Positions 50,675 to 59,250 are shown, counted from the stretch's first letter. The stretch is 64,000 nt of DNA from JAGWAC01 sp038046265 (GCA_038046265.1 JBBSWN010000010.1:79891-143890); one strand, 5' to 3'. Program-made: numbers and translations. The notes: a model not told the origin generated them from the sequence alone.

Positions 50675-52419
50675 ATTTTTAACCTGTAAATTCTAATTCC
50701 TTCGTTTTCTATTTGGGCCAAGAAAATCTTTTGCTTGGTGGTTATTATATAATGCATTTTTTTCAGGTCTTGATCTCCAAAGAACAAGTTATGGTTGAGC
50801 CAAAAACCTGTTAATGAAACATACTGAGCTGGGTATTGGTTTTCTTTTATAACTGAATAAGTTGAAGAAACATTTATTAAAGGATTGCCCTCAATTTCAA
50901 ACAAGATGTTTTTTATTTTGTCATGATCAACATCATTTAAGTAAAGGCCAACCTGGCTTTGAGGGCTCTCATATATTTTTTTAGCCTGGTGGTTGTTTAT
51001 TGTGAAATTCAATGCATTTACTATGATAAAAACTGTTAAGACAAGGAAAACTATTTTCTTGAATTTTAATTTGTTTATTAAAAAGAAACTAGCTATAGGG
51101 AGAATTATGAAAAAAGCCATCATAATAAAGAATATTGGAAAATTAAATAGATGGTTTATTGAAAGTTCCTTGTTTATGATATAGTTTAAAAGTATGTTTA
51201 ATGCTCCAATGTGAGTTAAGGAAAGGTTGTTAATGGGTGTTAAATTTGAAAATATAAGCTGAGTAGATATTATAAAAAAAGGGATGCTAAAGACAATTAT
51301 TTTTTTCAACTTATTTTTTTGCTCAGAAGTATAGTTATTTAAGCCAATTACGCCGAGGATTAAAACTAAAGGTGAAAGAATATCCATGTACCTAAAAATT
51401 GGTCTTCCTGTGTAAAACTTGAAAAAAGACGGCAAAGAAGAATCTGATGGGCCGAGAGCATTATTTGAAAGAACAAGAGTAAAACTTAAAATTGAAACTA
51501 GTGCGACAATTGCAAAACAAAATAATTTTCTGCTGTCTTTTATATTTTTAAATGCGAAAAAGGACAAGAAGAAAAATATCAGGCCAGACGATATTGACAA
51601 GGCGACAAGGTGCATAATTATCCAGTTAACTAAAGAAATTATGTAAGGAAATAAGCCGCCATGTTTTGAAGGTGTTAGAAATGAGTCTAGGTTGTCTTTT
51701 GCAGTGTCTTCAACAATGCCTGCTATGCTCGGGCCAAAGTGAATATAATTTCTAATTAACCAAGGAGAGATTATTAAAAGAAGAACAAAGATGCTGACGA
51801 TAATGTTCTTGCAGTTTAGTTTTTCCTTTAATGTCAGTCTTTTTATTAAAATTGAGACAAAGAAAATCGGGATTAATATTAAGCCCAAGTTTTTTGTCAG
51901 GAATGACAAGGAAATAAAAACAGATGCAAGAACATTGTTTTTTAGAGTGTTTTCCTTTAAGGACTTGTAAATAAAGTAAATTGAAGAAAGGAATAATGGG
52001 AAAAAAAGATTTTCAGCCAAGATATAGCTAGAGAAAGAGAAAAATACAGGAAGGAAAGCTGTTAAAACTACAAAATAATTTCTTTTATCTTCTTCCAGTA
52101 ATTCTTTAGAAAAGAAATATGCAGGGATTATCACTAAAGTTGAGATGAATGAATTTATTATTTTCATTAAAAAGTATATTATTTCCATATTTTTTGCAAG
52201 GTAAGCTATGGATAAAATTACAGGGTAAAGTGGCGGGTAAAAAGGAGATGGTATATTTTCTGACAAGACAAAATTATGAGTAAAGAAGAAACTTCTTGCT
52301 AATTTTGAATAAATATATTCATCCCAAAATCCTGTTGGGGAGGAAATAAAATAAGACAAGATAATCTTAATTACTACGATTATTGAGTAAATATAGACAA
52401 GTTTTTTTGTAGGGCTCAT
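50671..52419 (-). CDS. GT39-type membrane glycosyltransferase
   Basis: A 582-residue protein with at least ten hydrophobic segments. The first extracytoplasmic loop has the GT39 acidic pair in SSPTGFWDEYIYSKLARSFF (D34/E35 region), which in protein O-mannosyltransferases and ArnT is catalytic. A long soluble C-terminal segment (about residues 480-582) follows. It would transfer a sugar from polyprenyl phosphate to an external acceptor such as a protein or lipid. It is divergent from the toroid gene at 52478. Confidence 0.8.
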   Translation of the reverse strand: MSPTKKLVYIYSIIVVIKIILSYFISSPTGFWDEYIYSKLARSFFFTHNFVLSENIPSPFYPPLYPVILSIAYLAKNMEIIYFLMKIINSFISTLVIIPAYFFSKELLEEDKRNYFVVLTAFLPVFFSFSSYILAENLFFPLFLSSIYFIYKSLKENTLKNNVLASVFISLSFLTKNLGLILIPIFFVSILIKRLTLKEKLNCKNIIVSIFVLLLIISPWLIRNYIHFGPSIAGIVEDTAKDNLDSFLTPSKHGGLFPYIISLVNWIIMHLVALSISSGLIFFFLSFFAFKNIKDSRKLFCFAIVALVSILSFTLVLSNNALGPSDSSLPSFFKFYTGRPIFRYMDILSPLVLILGVIGLNNYTSEQKNKLKKIIVFSIPFFIISTQLIFSNLTPINNLSLTHIGALNILLNYIINKELSINHLFNFPIFFIMMAFFIILPIASFFLINKLKFKKIVFLVLTVFIIVNALNFTINNHQAKKIYESPQSQVGLYLNDVDHDKIKNILFEIEGNPLINVSSTYSVIKENQYPAQYVSLTGFWLNHNLFFGDQDLKKMHYIITTKQKIFLAQIENEGIRIYRLKI

Positions 52420-52477
52420 TTTTTTTAAGTTTTACAAGGAAAACTTTATAATTACTTCTTTTTAAATATTTTCTGTT

Positions 52478-53506
52478 ATGAGAAATGAGGTTTATATTGA
52501 GATAATTAATGAAGGAATAAACAAGATATTAGGATTTCAGGATACTAGGAAGGGGGCTTTGACAGAGGGGTGTTTTTTTTATCCTTACTGGAGAAATAAA
52601 AGAGAGAGTTACGTAAATTCCAGGTGGCAGGAAGCTGTATTGAGCTTAAGCTGGTATTTTAACAAGTTCAGCAATGAGGAAATTTGGGAAAGGATTGTAA
52701 AGGGAATTGATTTTTGGAGTAGATTACAGCAGAACAATGGAAGTTTTCCAGAGTATTCAAGACATGACAGGAGCTTTTCTGCCACTGCTTTTTCCACCTT
52801 GGCTATTGTAAATTCATTAAATTTGATTAATTATTCAAAGGAAAAGTGGCTTGAAAGGATAAAAAAAAGCTGTGATTATTTAATTAAAAATGATGATTTT
52901 GTCTTCATTAGAAATGAACTTGCTGCTTCTTTAGTATTATTGAAAGCTGGAGAATATTTACATGAGCCTAATTATTTAAATGAAAGCGAGAAGAAATTTG
53001 ATTTTGTCTTGAAAAAACAAAATGAGAAAGGCTATTTTAGCGAGGAAGGGGTTTTTGACTTAAGCTACAATACCATGATACTTGAGTTACTAGGAAATTA
53101 TTATTTAAGCACAAATGACAGAAAAATCTTGGAAAGCGCAGACAAGTTTATCAACTTTTTTCATAATTTGGATTTAAAGACTTACAGGAAATACAAAAAA
53201 GCAAACTGGGTTATTATCGGCGGGTTCGAAATTTTTTCAAATGAAGTAAAAAACGGAAAAGAAGCGCTTGTCAAGGCTTTAAATAATTTTAATTTTCATC
53301 ATTTAGATTATGACAATAATTTTTGCACTGATTTATACAGGTTGTGTTATGCTTATGACAATTTTAAAGAAGATTTAGAGCATCTTGAATTAAAATCTGA
53401 GCTAAATGTGAATACTTATTATTCTGGAAGACAATCCAAAATCTTGAATATTTTAAGGCCTTTTGGAATACATAATTTTATGAGAATAAAGCAGAAACTT
53501 TTTTGA
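52478..53506 (+). CDS. Alpha/alpha-toroid repeat protein of unknown function
   Basis: A 342-residue soluble protein of regular helical hairpins: SRWQEAVLSLSWYFNKFS, IDFWSRLQQNNGSFPEY, ATAFSTLAIVNSLNLIN, CDYLIKNDDFVFIRNELA, VLLKAGEYLHEPNYL, YNTMILELLGNYYLSTNDRK. The QxxNGSFPEY and GYFSEEG turns recall the terpenoid-cyclase/prenyltransferase alpha/alpha-toroid superfamily and AGE-like glycan enzymes. No DxDD cyclase motif or zinc site is visible, so it may be a sugar-binding or glycan-lyase-type enzyme. The stop codon lies within a hairpin (53494-53515). Confidence 0.55.
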   Translation: MRNEVYIEIINEGINKILGFQDTRKGALTEGCFFYPYWRNKRESYVNSRWQEAVLSLSWYFNKFSNEEIWERIVKGIDFWSRLQQNNGSFPEYSRHDRSFSATAFSTLAIVNSLNLINYSKEKWLERIKKSCDYLIKNDDFVFIRNELAASLVLLKAGEYLHEPNYLNESEKKFDFVLKKQNEKGYFSEEGVFDLSYNTMILELLGNYYLSTNDRKILESADKFINFFHNLDLKTYRKYKKANWVIIGGFEIFSNEVKNGKEALVKALNNFNFHHLDYDNNFCTDLYRLCYAYDNFKEDLEHLELKSELNVNTYYSGRQSKILNILRPFGIHNFMRIKQKLF

Positions 53507-53515
53507 AAAAGTTTC
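53494..53515 (+). terminator. Hairpin overlapping the toroid-gene stop codon
   Basis: GAAACTTTTTTGAAAAAGTTTC forms a 9-bp stem with a 4-nt loop that contains part of the stop codon. The later sequence lacks a clear T-run, so its role in termination is uncertain. It resembles the CTTTT-loop-AAAAG hairpins elsewhere in the window. Confidence 0.4.
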
Positions 53516-53565
53516 ATTAAAAATAAGAACCTAGTTTCTTATCATCTCCTAGGATTATATGAAAA

Positions 53566-54018
53566 TTATTTTAGTTTTTCAATTTCTAAAACTATTTTGT
53601 TAAATGCTTCTGGAGTGTTTGCACAAGACTCTGATCTTTTTGTTATTTCTTTGTTTAAATAAACTCTTAACAATATAATCGGGCAGTTTTCCCCAGCTCC
53701 TTCCATATAAGGAGGGATTGAATTAAATTCGTCACTATCAACTAAGGATTTAAGGTAATTTAAGTCTGCTTCTAACAAAGTGTTTTCATTTTTAGTTTCT
53801 TCCTTATTTTTATTTATTAAAGAAGTTATGTATTTTCCTGTTGAATAAATTTGATATTTATTTGTTACACCGCTTTCTTGTGTTTTTTCAAGGGAAATAA
53901 TTAATTTTTCCTGTTCAACCGGCGGCTGATAAACTGGAGCTGGCTCTTGTTTTGAACATCCTGAAATAACTAACAAAGATAGTGTTAGTAAAATGAATAT
54001 ATATTTTGAAATTTTCAT
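53566..54018 (-). CDS. Small secreted lipoprotein
   Basis: A 150-residue protein with a lipoprotein signal: basic start MKISKYI, hydrophobic core FILLTLSLLVI and a lipobox-like SGC near residue 21, then a Pro-rich linker (QEPAPVYQPPVEQEK). The mature domain has a paired cysteine (ENCPIILL and SESCANTP) and resembles no family I know. Anchored to the outer face of the membrane in the middle of the glycan/radical SAM set. Confidence 0.75.
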   Translation of the reverse strand: MKISKYIFILLTLSLLVISGCSKQEPAPVYQPPVEQEKLIISLEKTQESGVTNKYQIYSTGKYITSLINKNKEETKNENTLLEADLNYLKSLVDSDEFNSIPPYMEGAGENCPIILLRVYLNKEITKRSESCANTPEAFNKIVLEIEKLK

Positions 54019-54084
54019 ATGTTTTTTGTTATTAGTTAGTTTAAAAAGGTTTCGGGAAAGGCTAGAAATATTCTTCGTAGATTT

Positions 54085-55524
54085 TTATTCAGGGGGGCGC
54101 CCTGATCCTCCTGCTAATAAGGCTGCTGCTCCGAGAACGTATTTTCTTAAGATAGGCCAATTATCTATGTTTTTTATTTTTCTGAAAATTACTTTTGGCC
54201 TGAAATAGAAACTTTTTAATGCCAATCTCTGCATTGCTTTTAATTCTTCTGATGTTCTGCCATGAGTTGTCCAAGGAAGCTGGTCGTCTGAGAAACCACC
54301 CCAGGTTTGATAATTATCCCAGTCTGCCTGGCTTGATGTTAAAATGCCGTGTTCTTTTGCATCTTTATACAACTGGGTGCCTGGATATGGAATTGTTACT
54401 GTGAACTGGGCCCAGTCTGGATCTAATTCTTTTGCAAAATTGATCGTTGCCATGTCATCATCTTTTGATGCTCCTGGCAGACCAATCATAAAGTAACCTC
54501 TTGTTTCTAATCCAGCTTCTCTAGCCCACTTGAAAGCATTTCTTATTTGATCGAGGGTTGCATCTTTATGAATAGTATCAATTAATTTTTGAGTTCCGCC
54601 TTCAACACCAAAATGAATACCACCACAACCAGCTGACTTCATTTTTTTTAATAATTCTAAATCAACTAATCCTGCTCTTGTAATGCAGTCCCAAATCATT
54701 TTTTCATTTAACTTTTCTTTTATTATTGCATCACATAATTCTATTGTTCTTTTTTTGCTTAATGTAAAGGTATCATCTCTTATTAGAATTTCTTTTGCTC
54801 CAAAATCATTAACTAACATTTTCATTTCTTCTACGACTCTTGGAACTGAGTGCATTCTATATCCGGTATTTGCTGTTGAACAAAATGTACATCTATAAGG
54901 ACATCCTCTTGTTGTTACCATAGTATAAGCTGGAAGTCTTTTGTAATAAGAAACAGAAGGCCTGTATAAATTCATTTTTATTAACTTTCTGTCTGGTATT
55001 GGAAAAAAATCTAAATCCTGGATTTTCGGTTTTGGTTCATTTTTAATTGTAATTCCATTTTCTTTGTAAACAATGCCTTTTACATTATTTAACGGGATAT
55101 TTTTTTCAAAAGCATCCAGAATTTCCTTAAAAGTAACTTCTGCTTCACCAATTGTAACAATATCAATGCATTCTTCCTGCGCTGTTTCCATTGGCCTTAC
55201 TGATGCATGAGAACCACCAACAATTGTTTTAATATTTGGATTTACTTTTTTAGTAATTTTACAAACTCCCAATGATTGAGAAAACATTGATGTAAGCATT
55301 GCAACACCAACAACATCATAATTATTATTTTTTATATGAAGCTCTAATTCTTCTGTAGAAATTCCTTCTGCCTCACAATCTAGGATTTCAGCTTTGTGGC
55401 CATTATGATTGAGAAAAGTAGCGATATATAATAGGCTTAATGGTTCAGATTTAGGACCTACTTTTTTACCTAATTTTTTCCAATAGCCGTTGTCTAATGA
55501 CGGCATTACTAATAGTGCTTTCAT
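54085..55524 (-). CDS. B12-binding-type radical SAM protein, copy E
   Basis: A 479-residue radical SAM protein. N-terminal B12-like domain (LLYIATFLNHNGHKAEILD, IVGGSHASVRPMETAQEE); C208-x3-C212-x2-C215 (TTRGCPYRCTFCSTAN); IHFGVEGGTQKLIDTIHKD. The last residues (AALLAGGSGRPPE) are encoded by an unusually GC-rich run near 54090-54115, unlike its surroundings. A dispersed repeat (copy 3) lies 14 nt before the ATG. Confidence 0.87.
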   Translation of the reverse strand: MKALLVMPSLDNGYWKKLGKKVGPKSEPLSLLYIATFLNHNGHKAEILDCEAEGISTEELELHIKNNNYDVVGVAMLTSMFSQSLGVCKITKKVNPNIKTIVGGSHASVRPMETAQEECIDIVTIGEAEVTFKEILDAFEKNIPLNNVKGIVYKENGITIKNEPKPKIQDLDFFPIPDRKLIKMNLYRPSVSYYKRLPAYTMVTTRGCPYRCTFCSTANTGYRMHSVPRVVEEMKMLVNDFGAKEILIRDDTFTLSKKRTIELCDAIIKEKLNEKMIWDCITRAGLVDLELLKKMKSAGCGGIHFGVEGGTQKLIDTIHKDATLDQIRNAFKWAREAGLETRGYFMIGLPGASKDDDMATINFAKELDPDWAQFTVTIPYPGTQLYKDAKEHGILTSSQADWDNYQTWGGFSDDQLPWTTHGRTSEELKAMQRLALKSFYFRPKVIFRKIKNIDNWPILRKYVLGAAALLAGGSGRPPE

Positions 55525-55538
55525 TTTAACCTTTTTTA

Positions 55539-55587
55539 CCCTTTTTACGAAAAGCGTTCACGTAAAAACGCAAAGCTTAACCAAAGA
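55539..55587 (-). repeat. Dispersed direct-repeat/hairpin element, copy 3
   Basis: Read on the minus strand: TCTTTGGTTAAGC, then GTTTTTACGTGAACGC, then the hairpin CTTTTCGTAAAAAG and GG. The GTGAACGC core is identical to copies 1 and 2; the first half-site carries GGTTAAGC instead of GGTGAAGC. It ends 14 nt before the ATG of radical SAM copy E. Confidence 0.65.
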
Positions 55588-55668
55588 TCTTTAACTATAG
55601 TTGATTTTAAATGTTTATATTTTAATGCTTTAAATATTTTTATATATTTTCTTATTTTCTTGTTTTTT

Positions 55669-56532
55669 ATGGAATTTAAGAATTTAACTGAAAATGTCAA
55701 AATTCCAGTTCTAGGTTTGGGAACTGGGGGGTTTGGGAGTGTTTTTGACACTTTAGCTTTAAAGAACAGGAAAAGCGTTTCTATTATTCAAGAGGCGATA
55801 AAATTAGGTGTAACTCATATTGACACTGCTGAATTATATGCTAATGGGTATTGCGAAAAATTGGTTGGGGAAGCTATAAATGAGTTTAAAAGAGAAGATT
55901 TATTTATAACTACAAAAGTTTCTCCTGATAATTTAAAGTATAATGATCTAATAAATTCTGCCAAAAACAGCCTGAAAAGATTACAGACTAAATATATTGA
56001 TTTATATTTAATTCATAATTATAATCCAAATATTCCTTTAAAGGAAACAATGGAAGCAATGGATTTTTTAGTTGAACAAAAATTAGTGAGACTTATTGGG
56101 GTAAGCAATTTTACAGTTGAAGAGTTAAAAGAAGCCCAGAAATTCACAAAAAACAGAATAACTGCAAACCAGATTGAGTATAATTTGTTTTATAGAAACA
56201 AGACTACAAACGGGTTTTTAAAAAACCAGAACATTGAAATGGAGTCTAAGATAATTCCTTATTGCCAAGAAAACAACATAATTATTATTGCTTACAGGCC
56301 ATTGGCAAAGGGAGAGTTGTTTAAGAAGGAAATTCCTATTTTAGATGAATTATGCAGAAAGTACAATAAGACAAGAGCACAAATTGCCTTGAACTGGTTA
56401 ATTTCTAAAGACAAAGTTGTTACAATACCAAAATCTTCTAATTTAGAGCATATTAAAGAGAATTTAGGAGCTTTAGGATGGAGAATGGAGAAAGAAGATT
56501 TAGAGAAATTGGATAAAATTGAATTTTCTTAG
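55669..56532 (+). CDS. Aldo/keto reductase
   Basis: NADPH-dependent aldo/keto reductase of about 287 residues (ATG 55669; the frame is open upstream only from TTG 55660). TIM-barrel with the catalytic tetrad in GVTHIDTAELYANG (Asp and Tyr), FITTKVSPDN (Lys) and DLYLIHNYNP (His); RLIGVSNFTVEELKEA and the cofactor motif IPKSSNLEHIKENLGALG near the end. Broad substrate range in the family; a keto-sugar or aldehyde is possible. Confidence 0.88.
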   Translation: MEFKNLTENVKIPVLGLGTGGFGSVFDTLALKNRKSVSIIQEAIKLGVTHIDTAELYANGYCEKLVGEAINEFKREDLFITTKVSPDNLKYNDLINSAKNSLKRLQTKYIDLYLIHNYNPNIPLKETMEAMDFLVEQKLVRLIGVSNFTVEELKEAQKFTKNRITANQIEYNLFYRNKTTNGFLKNQNIEMESKIIPYCQENNIIIIAYRPLAKGELFKKEIPILDELCRKYNKTRAQIALNWLISKDKVVTIPKSSNLEHIKENLGALGWRMEKEDLEKLDKIEFS

Positions 56533-56606
56533 TTTTATATTAATCTAATAGTAGTAACAAATAGAAAGGTTTATAAACTAAATTTTTACTAGAAAATTAA
56601 AGAAAA

Positions 56607-57569
56607 ATGTCAAATCCAAACCACAAAGCAAAGAGAGATTATCTTGTTGGGAAGCTTATAGACGGGGCTTTGGCTCTTTCTGAGTTGTTTTATCAAAACT
56701 TAACGAATCCAGCAACTGACAGCAAATGTTTAGCCAGATCTCTTAATGACAAATATGATTTGACTAAAAACCAAAGAGGTAAATTAAGACAAATCTCTAA
56801 TAAAATTGAAAGAGCAAAAAGTATTGTTGGTTTTTTAACTTCTGAGTATCAATTAGGACAAAAAGGAAATTTCGAAAAAAGACAGGCGTTGTATAGATTA
56901 ATTTATGGAAAAGAACCTCCAAAAGAATTTACTATAAAACCACATTCTTTTACTATGGGTGTTTATGCTCAAAAAGAGTGCTTTAAAGAAGATGTAATGG
57001 GTGATGCTGGATCTTTAGATGTTACTATAAATGATGTGTTAAGAGATAATGGGGAAGAGATAAAGAAAGGGACTTTTAGATTTAGAAATTTAGATAATTT
57101 AGTTTTTAGAGTAAATTGTGATGATCCTGATTTTTTAGCTGAATATAAGGAAAAAGGGTTAGGAAATACTTTTGTTGAAAGGCATGAAATAAAACATATT
57201 ATTGATATATTGTGCTGGGACTATAGTGATTTTTCTGATGAATTATCTGCTGACATGTTTGCAGGACATTGGGACAGAACAAGCATTTATTTGGGAACAA
57301 TGGCTGTGGAGGCAAAAGTAAAAAAGATGAAAAGAGATTTAGAAAGATTAAAGAAAGAAGGATGCCCTGAAATTGCAATTAAGTTAAAAGAAGATGCTTT
57401 ATCTAAGGTAGAAAAATCATTTAGAGATTTTTTAGCTATTTCATTAGATGATTTAAAGGAAGTTAGCGATAACTTAGACAATACTGCTTTATCTTACGTT
57501 GTTGGGATGATTCCTTCTAGAGAGTTAGCTAGAAAAATTAAATTAATTAAAGAACATTTGAAAAAATAA
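56607..57569 (+). CDS. Putative metalloprotease-like protein (HEIKH motif)
   Basis: A 320-residue protein I cannot assign to a named family. The zinc-peptidase signature HExxH is present as H193-E194-I-K-H197 (VERHEIKHIIDILCW), followed 15 residues on by E212 in DELSADMFAGHW, the ExxxD pattern of gluzincins such as M48. No signal peptide or membrane segment is seen, so a cytoplasmic enzyme. N-terminal half is helical and charged (RQISNKIERAKSIVGFL). The overall fold is unknown and a non-protease role is possible. Confidence 0.6.
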   Translation: MSNPNHKAKRDYLVGKLIDGALALSELFYQNLTNPATDSKCLARSLNDKYDLTKNQRGKLRQISNKIERAKSIVGFLTSEYQLGQKGNFEKRQALYRLIYGKEPPKEFTIKPHSFTMGVYAQKECFKEDVMGDAGSLDVTINDVLRDNGEEIKKGTFRFRNLDNLVFRVNCDDPDFLAEYKEKGLGNTFVERHEIKHIIDILCWDYSDFSDELSADMFAGHWDRTSIYLGTMAVEAKVKKMKRDLERLKKEGCPEIAIKLKEDALSKVEKSFRDFLAISLDDLKEVSDNLDNTALSYVVGMIPSRELARKIKLIKEHLKK

Positions 57570-57598
57570 TTGAGATTATAGACTTTTATTTATATATA

Positions 57599-58483
57599 TT
57601 ACTTTCTAACAGAATCTGCGAAGAAACCAAATAAGACTATCTGGACGCCTACTACTATTAAAAGCATTGTTAGAATTTGGGAAGGTATGTGGCCTACTTG
57701 CCCTGTTGTTATAAAGAAGTAAATTAATCTTAAGCCAATTAAAAAACCCACTAAAATAAATGTCAAGCCTATTGAGCCAAAGAATTTTAATGGTTCAAAG
57801 TCACGGTAAATTCTTAATATATTTATCCAGGCTTTTAATGCATAATCAAGAGAATTTTTAAACAACCTGCTGTCTCTTGTTTTGTTAGTTGTAATTGGGA
57901 TTTCTGCTATTCTCATTTTTGCTTTTCCTGCTCTTATTAATTGTTCTTGAGTGTATGTAAAAGTGTTGATTAAAGGAAGTTCTGCCACTTCTTTTCTAAA
58001 TGCCCTAAATCCAGTTGTTGTATCTCTTAATTTTGTTTTTAACAAGCTGGAGAAGACTTTTGCAAATGCTACGTTTCCTAACTTTTTCATTAAAGAGCCT
58101 GAGTACTGGCCCTGCCCAAATCTACTTCCCAGAACTAAGTCATAACCTTCCTGGATTTTTTTTATTAAATGAGGTATATACTGAGAAGGATATTGATTGT
58201 CGGCATCTGTATGAACTATGATGTCTGCATTTAATTCCAAGCATTTTTCCATTTCTGTTTTGAATGTCTCTGCAAGTCCTTTATTTCTTGAGTGTGAGAA
58301 GACAATAGCCCCTTTTTCCTTTGCAACTTCAACTGTCTTGTCTCTAGAGCCATCATTTATAACTAAAATTTTATAATTATAATTATTTGAATTCATTATA
58401 TTTTTTATTTCATCAATTACTTTAGGCAGAGTGTTTTCTTCATTATACGCTGGTATTGTTACAACTATAAGTTCTTTTGACAT
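57599..58483 (-). CDS. Glycosyltransferase family 2, DPM1-like, with two C-terminal membrane segments
   Basis: A 294-residue GT2 enzyme of the polyprenyl-phosphate sugar synthase type. Catalytic domain: IVVTIPAYNEENTLPKVIDE, VHTDADNQYPSQY (DxD), LVLGSRFGQGQ and TTGFRAFRKEVAELP. Two hydrophobic segments at about residues 238-259 and 267-287 anchor it to the membrane. With 39465 it is the likely source of lipid-linked sugar for the GT-C enzymes. Its start lies 42 nt beyond a 9-bp hairpin. Confidence 0.87.
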   Translation of the reverse strand: MSKELIVVTIPAYNEENTLPKVIDEIKNIMNSNNYNYKILVINDGSRDKTVEVAKEKGAIVFSHSRNKGLAETFKTEMEKCLELNADIIVHTDADNQYPSQYIPHLIKKIQEGYDLVLGSRFGQGQYSGSLMKKLGNVAFAKVFSSLLKTKLRDTTTGFRAFRKEVAELPLINTFTYTQEQLIRAGKAKMRIAEIPITTNKTRDSRLFKNSLDYALKAWINILRIYRDFEPLKFFGSIGLTFILVGFLIGLRLIYFFITTGQVGHIPSQILTMLLIVVGVQIVLFGFFADSVRK

Positions 58484-58524
58484 TTTCGAGAATTAATACT
58501 TTAAGTGCTTTTTAAAGCTTCTGA

Positions 58525-58545
58525 TAGGCTTTTAGAAAAAGCCTA
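58525..58545 (-). repeat. Hairpin related to the dispersed repeats, upstream of the DPM1-like gene
   Basis: TAGGCTTTTAGAAAAAGCCTA forms a 9-bp stem with a 3-nt AGA loop. Its CTTTT-AGA-AAAAG core is shared with the hairpin of repeat copy 4 and, less closely, with 33181-33201; the half-site sequence is not present here. Located 42 nt upstream of the GT2 start. Confidence 0.45.
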
Positions 58546-58650
58546 AACAAAAACTATTGGAAGATTTTTACTTGTTTAAAAAGGGTTTTGAAAAACTTAC
58601 GAATTTAATTCTGCAAAATCGAAAATATTTCGAAAATTTTTGGGAAGTTA

Positions 58651-58658
58651 TTATAAAG
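58651..58658 (+). promoter_or_regulatory. Probable TATA box of the tRNA gene at 58687
   Basis: TTATAAAG, 29 nt before the tRNA 5' end, predicts transcription starting about 7 nt upstream of the mature tRNA, the usual archaeal tRNA layout. Confidence 0.5.
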
Positions 58659-58686
58659 AATTTTGCATTATAAAATAATGTGAAAA

Positions 58687-58758
58687 GCCATCGTAAGTTA
58701 ATGGTAAACTATTGGGCTCGTCACCCCGGCAATGCGAGTTCGAATCTCGCCGATGGCT
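58687..58758 (+). tRNA. tRNA with atypical anticodon loop (Asp-GTC-like or Thr-CGT-like)
   Basis: Cloverleaf: acceptor GCCATCG/CGATGGC, D stem AGTT/AACT with GG in the loop, T arm GCGAG-TTCGAAT-CTCGC, discriminator T, no encoded CCA. The anticodon arm is odd. A 7-nt loop (CTCGTCA) gives anticodon CGT (Thr) but leaves a T-C mismatch in the stem and a C at position 37. An 8-nt loop (CTCGTCAC) closed by TTGGG/CCCGG gives a clean stem and reads as the Asp loop CTGTCAC with one extra C after T33. The T discriminator fits archaeal Thr better; the loop sequence fits Asp better. A TATA box at 58651 supports expression. Confidence 0.7.
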
Positions 58759-58815
58759 CACAATAGCTAAGCTATCAAAAGTTAATTAGTATTTAGAATT
58801 TATAAGGTTATTGGT

Positions 58816-59250
58816 TTAATTTGTATAAAGATCAATGTGCAGCATTTTCTTTCCAAAGTAAATTCCAACATATCTGTCTGGTTTTGCTTTTCTATATTCT
58901 CTTTTTGGTGTTGAAATTATTATTTCATTTGAGTTTTCTATGTTACCTAATTTTGCCAGTGTTTTTACTATTTCTTCAAGATTATCTTCTGTTTGAAATA
59001 ATGTTTGAAGAAATTTTTCTGCAAGAGTATAGTATTCATTTTTTAGTGAATTTACTTTTCTTATATTGAGAATAGGAACTCCAACTCTTCTTTCTAGGTT
59101 TGAGTCTTTTAAAACACCGAGAAGATTTTTATCATTGAATCTTACTTGAGTGGTTGTTCTTAAGAAGAGTTCTCGACCGAATTTTTCGCTTTTTCCTAAT
59201 TCATATAATTCAGCTGAAGAATATGTTTCTGTTTTTTCTATAACTGTCAT
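58816..59250 (-). CDS. Uncharacterised small protein
   Basis: A 144-residue soluble protein I do not recognise. It is mixed alpha/beta: an N-terminal strand-helix (VIEKTETYSSAELYELGKSE), a middle region with GVPILNIRKVNSL, a long helix (YTLAEKFLQTLFQTEDNLEE) and a C-terminal basic strand set (KREYRKAKPDRYVGIYFGKK). No cysteine or metal motif. It lies between a tRNA gene and the OPRT-OMPDC gene on the minus strand. Confidence 0.7.
   Translation of the reverse strand: MTVIEKTETYSSAELYELGKSEKFGRELFLRTTTQVRFNDKNLLGVLKDSNLERRVGVPILNIRKVNSLKNEYYTLAEKFLQTLFQTEDNLEEIVKTLAKLGNIENSNEIIISTPKREYRKAKPDRYVGIYFGKKMLHIDLYTN

Noticed and set aside
54085..54130. GC-rich patch as a structural RNA or insertion
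   Set aside because: It falls within the last codons of the radical SAM gene and continues its frame; too short to support a separate element.
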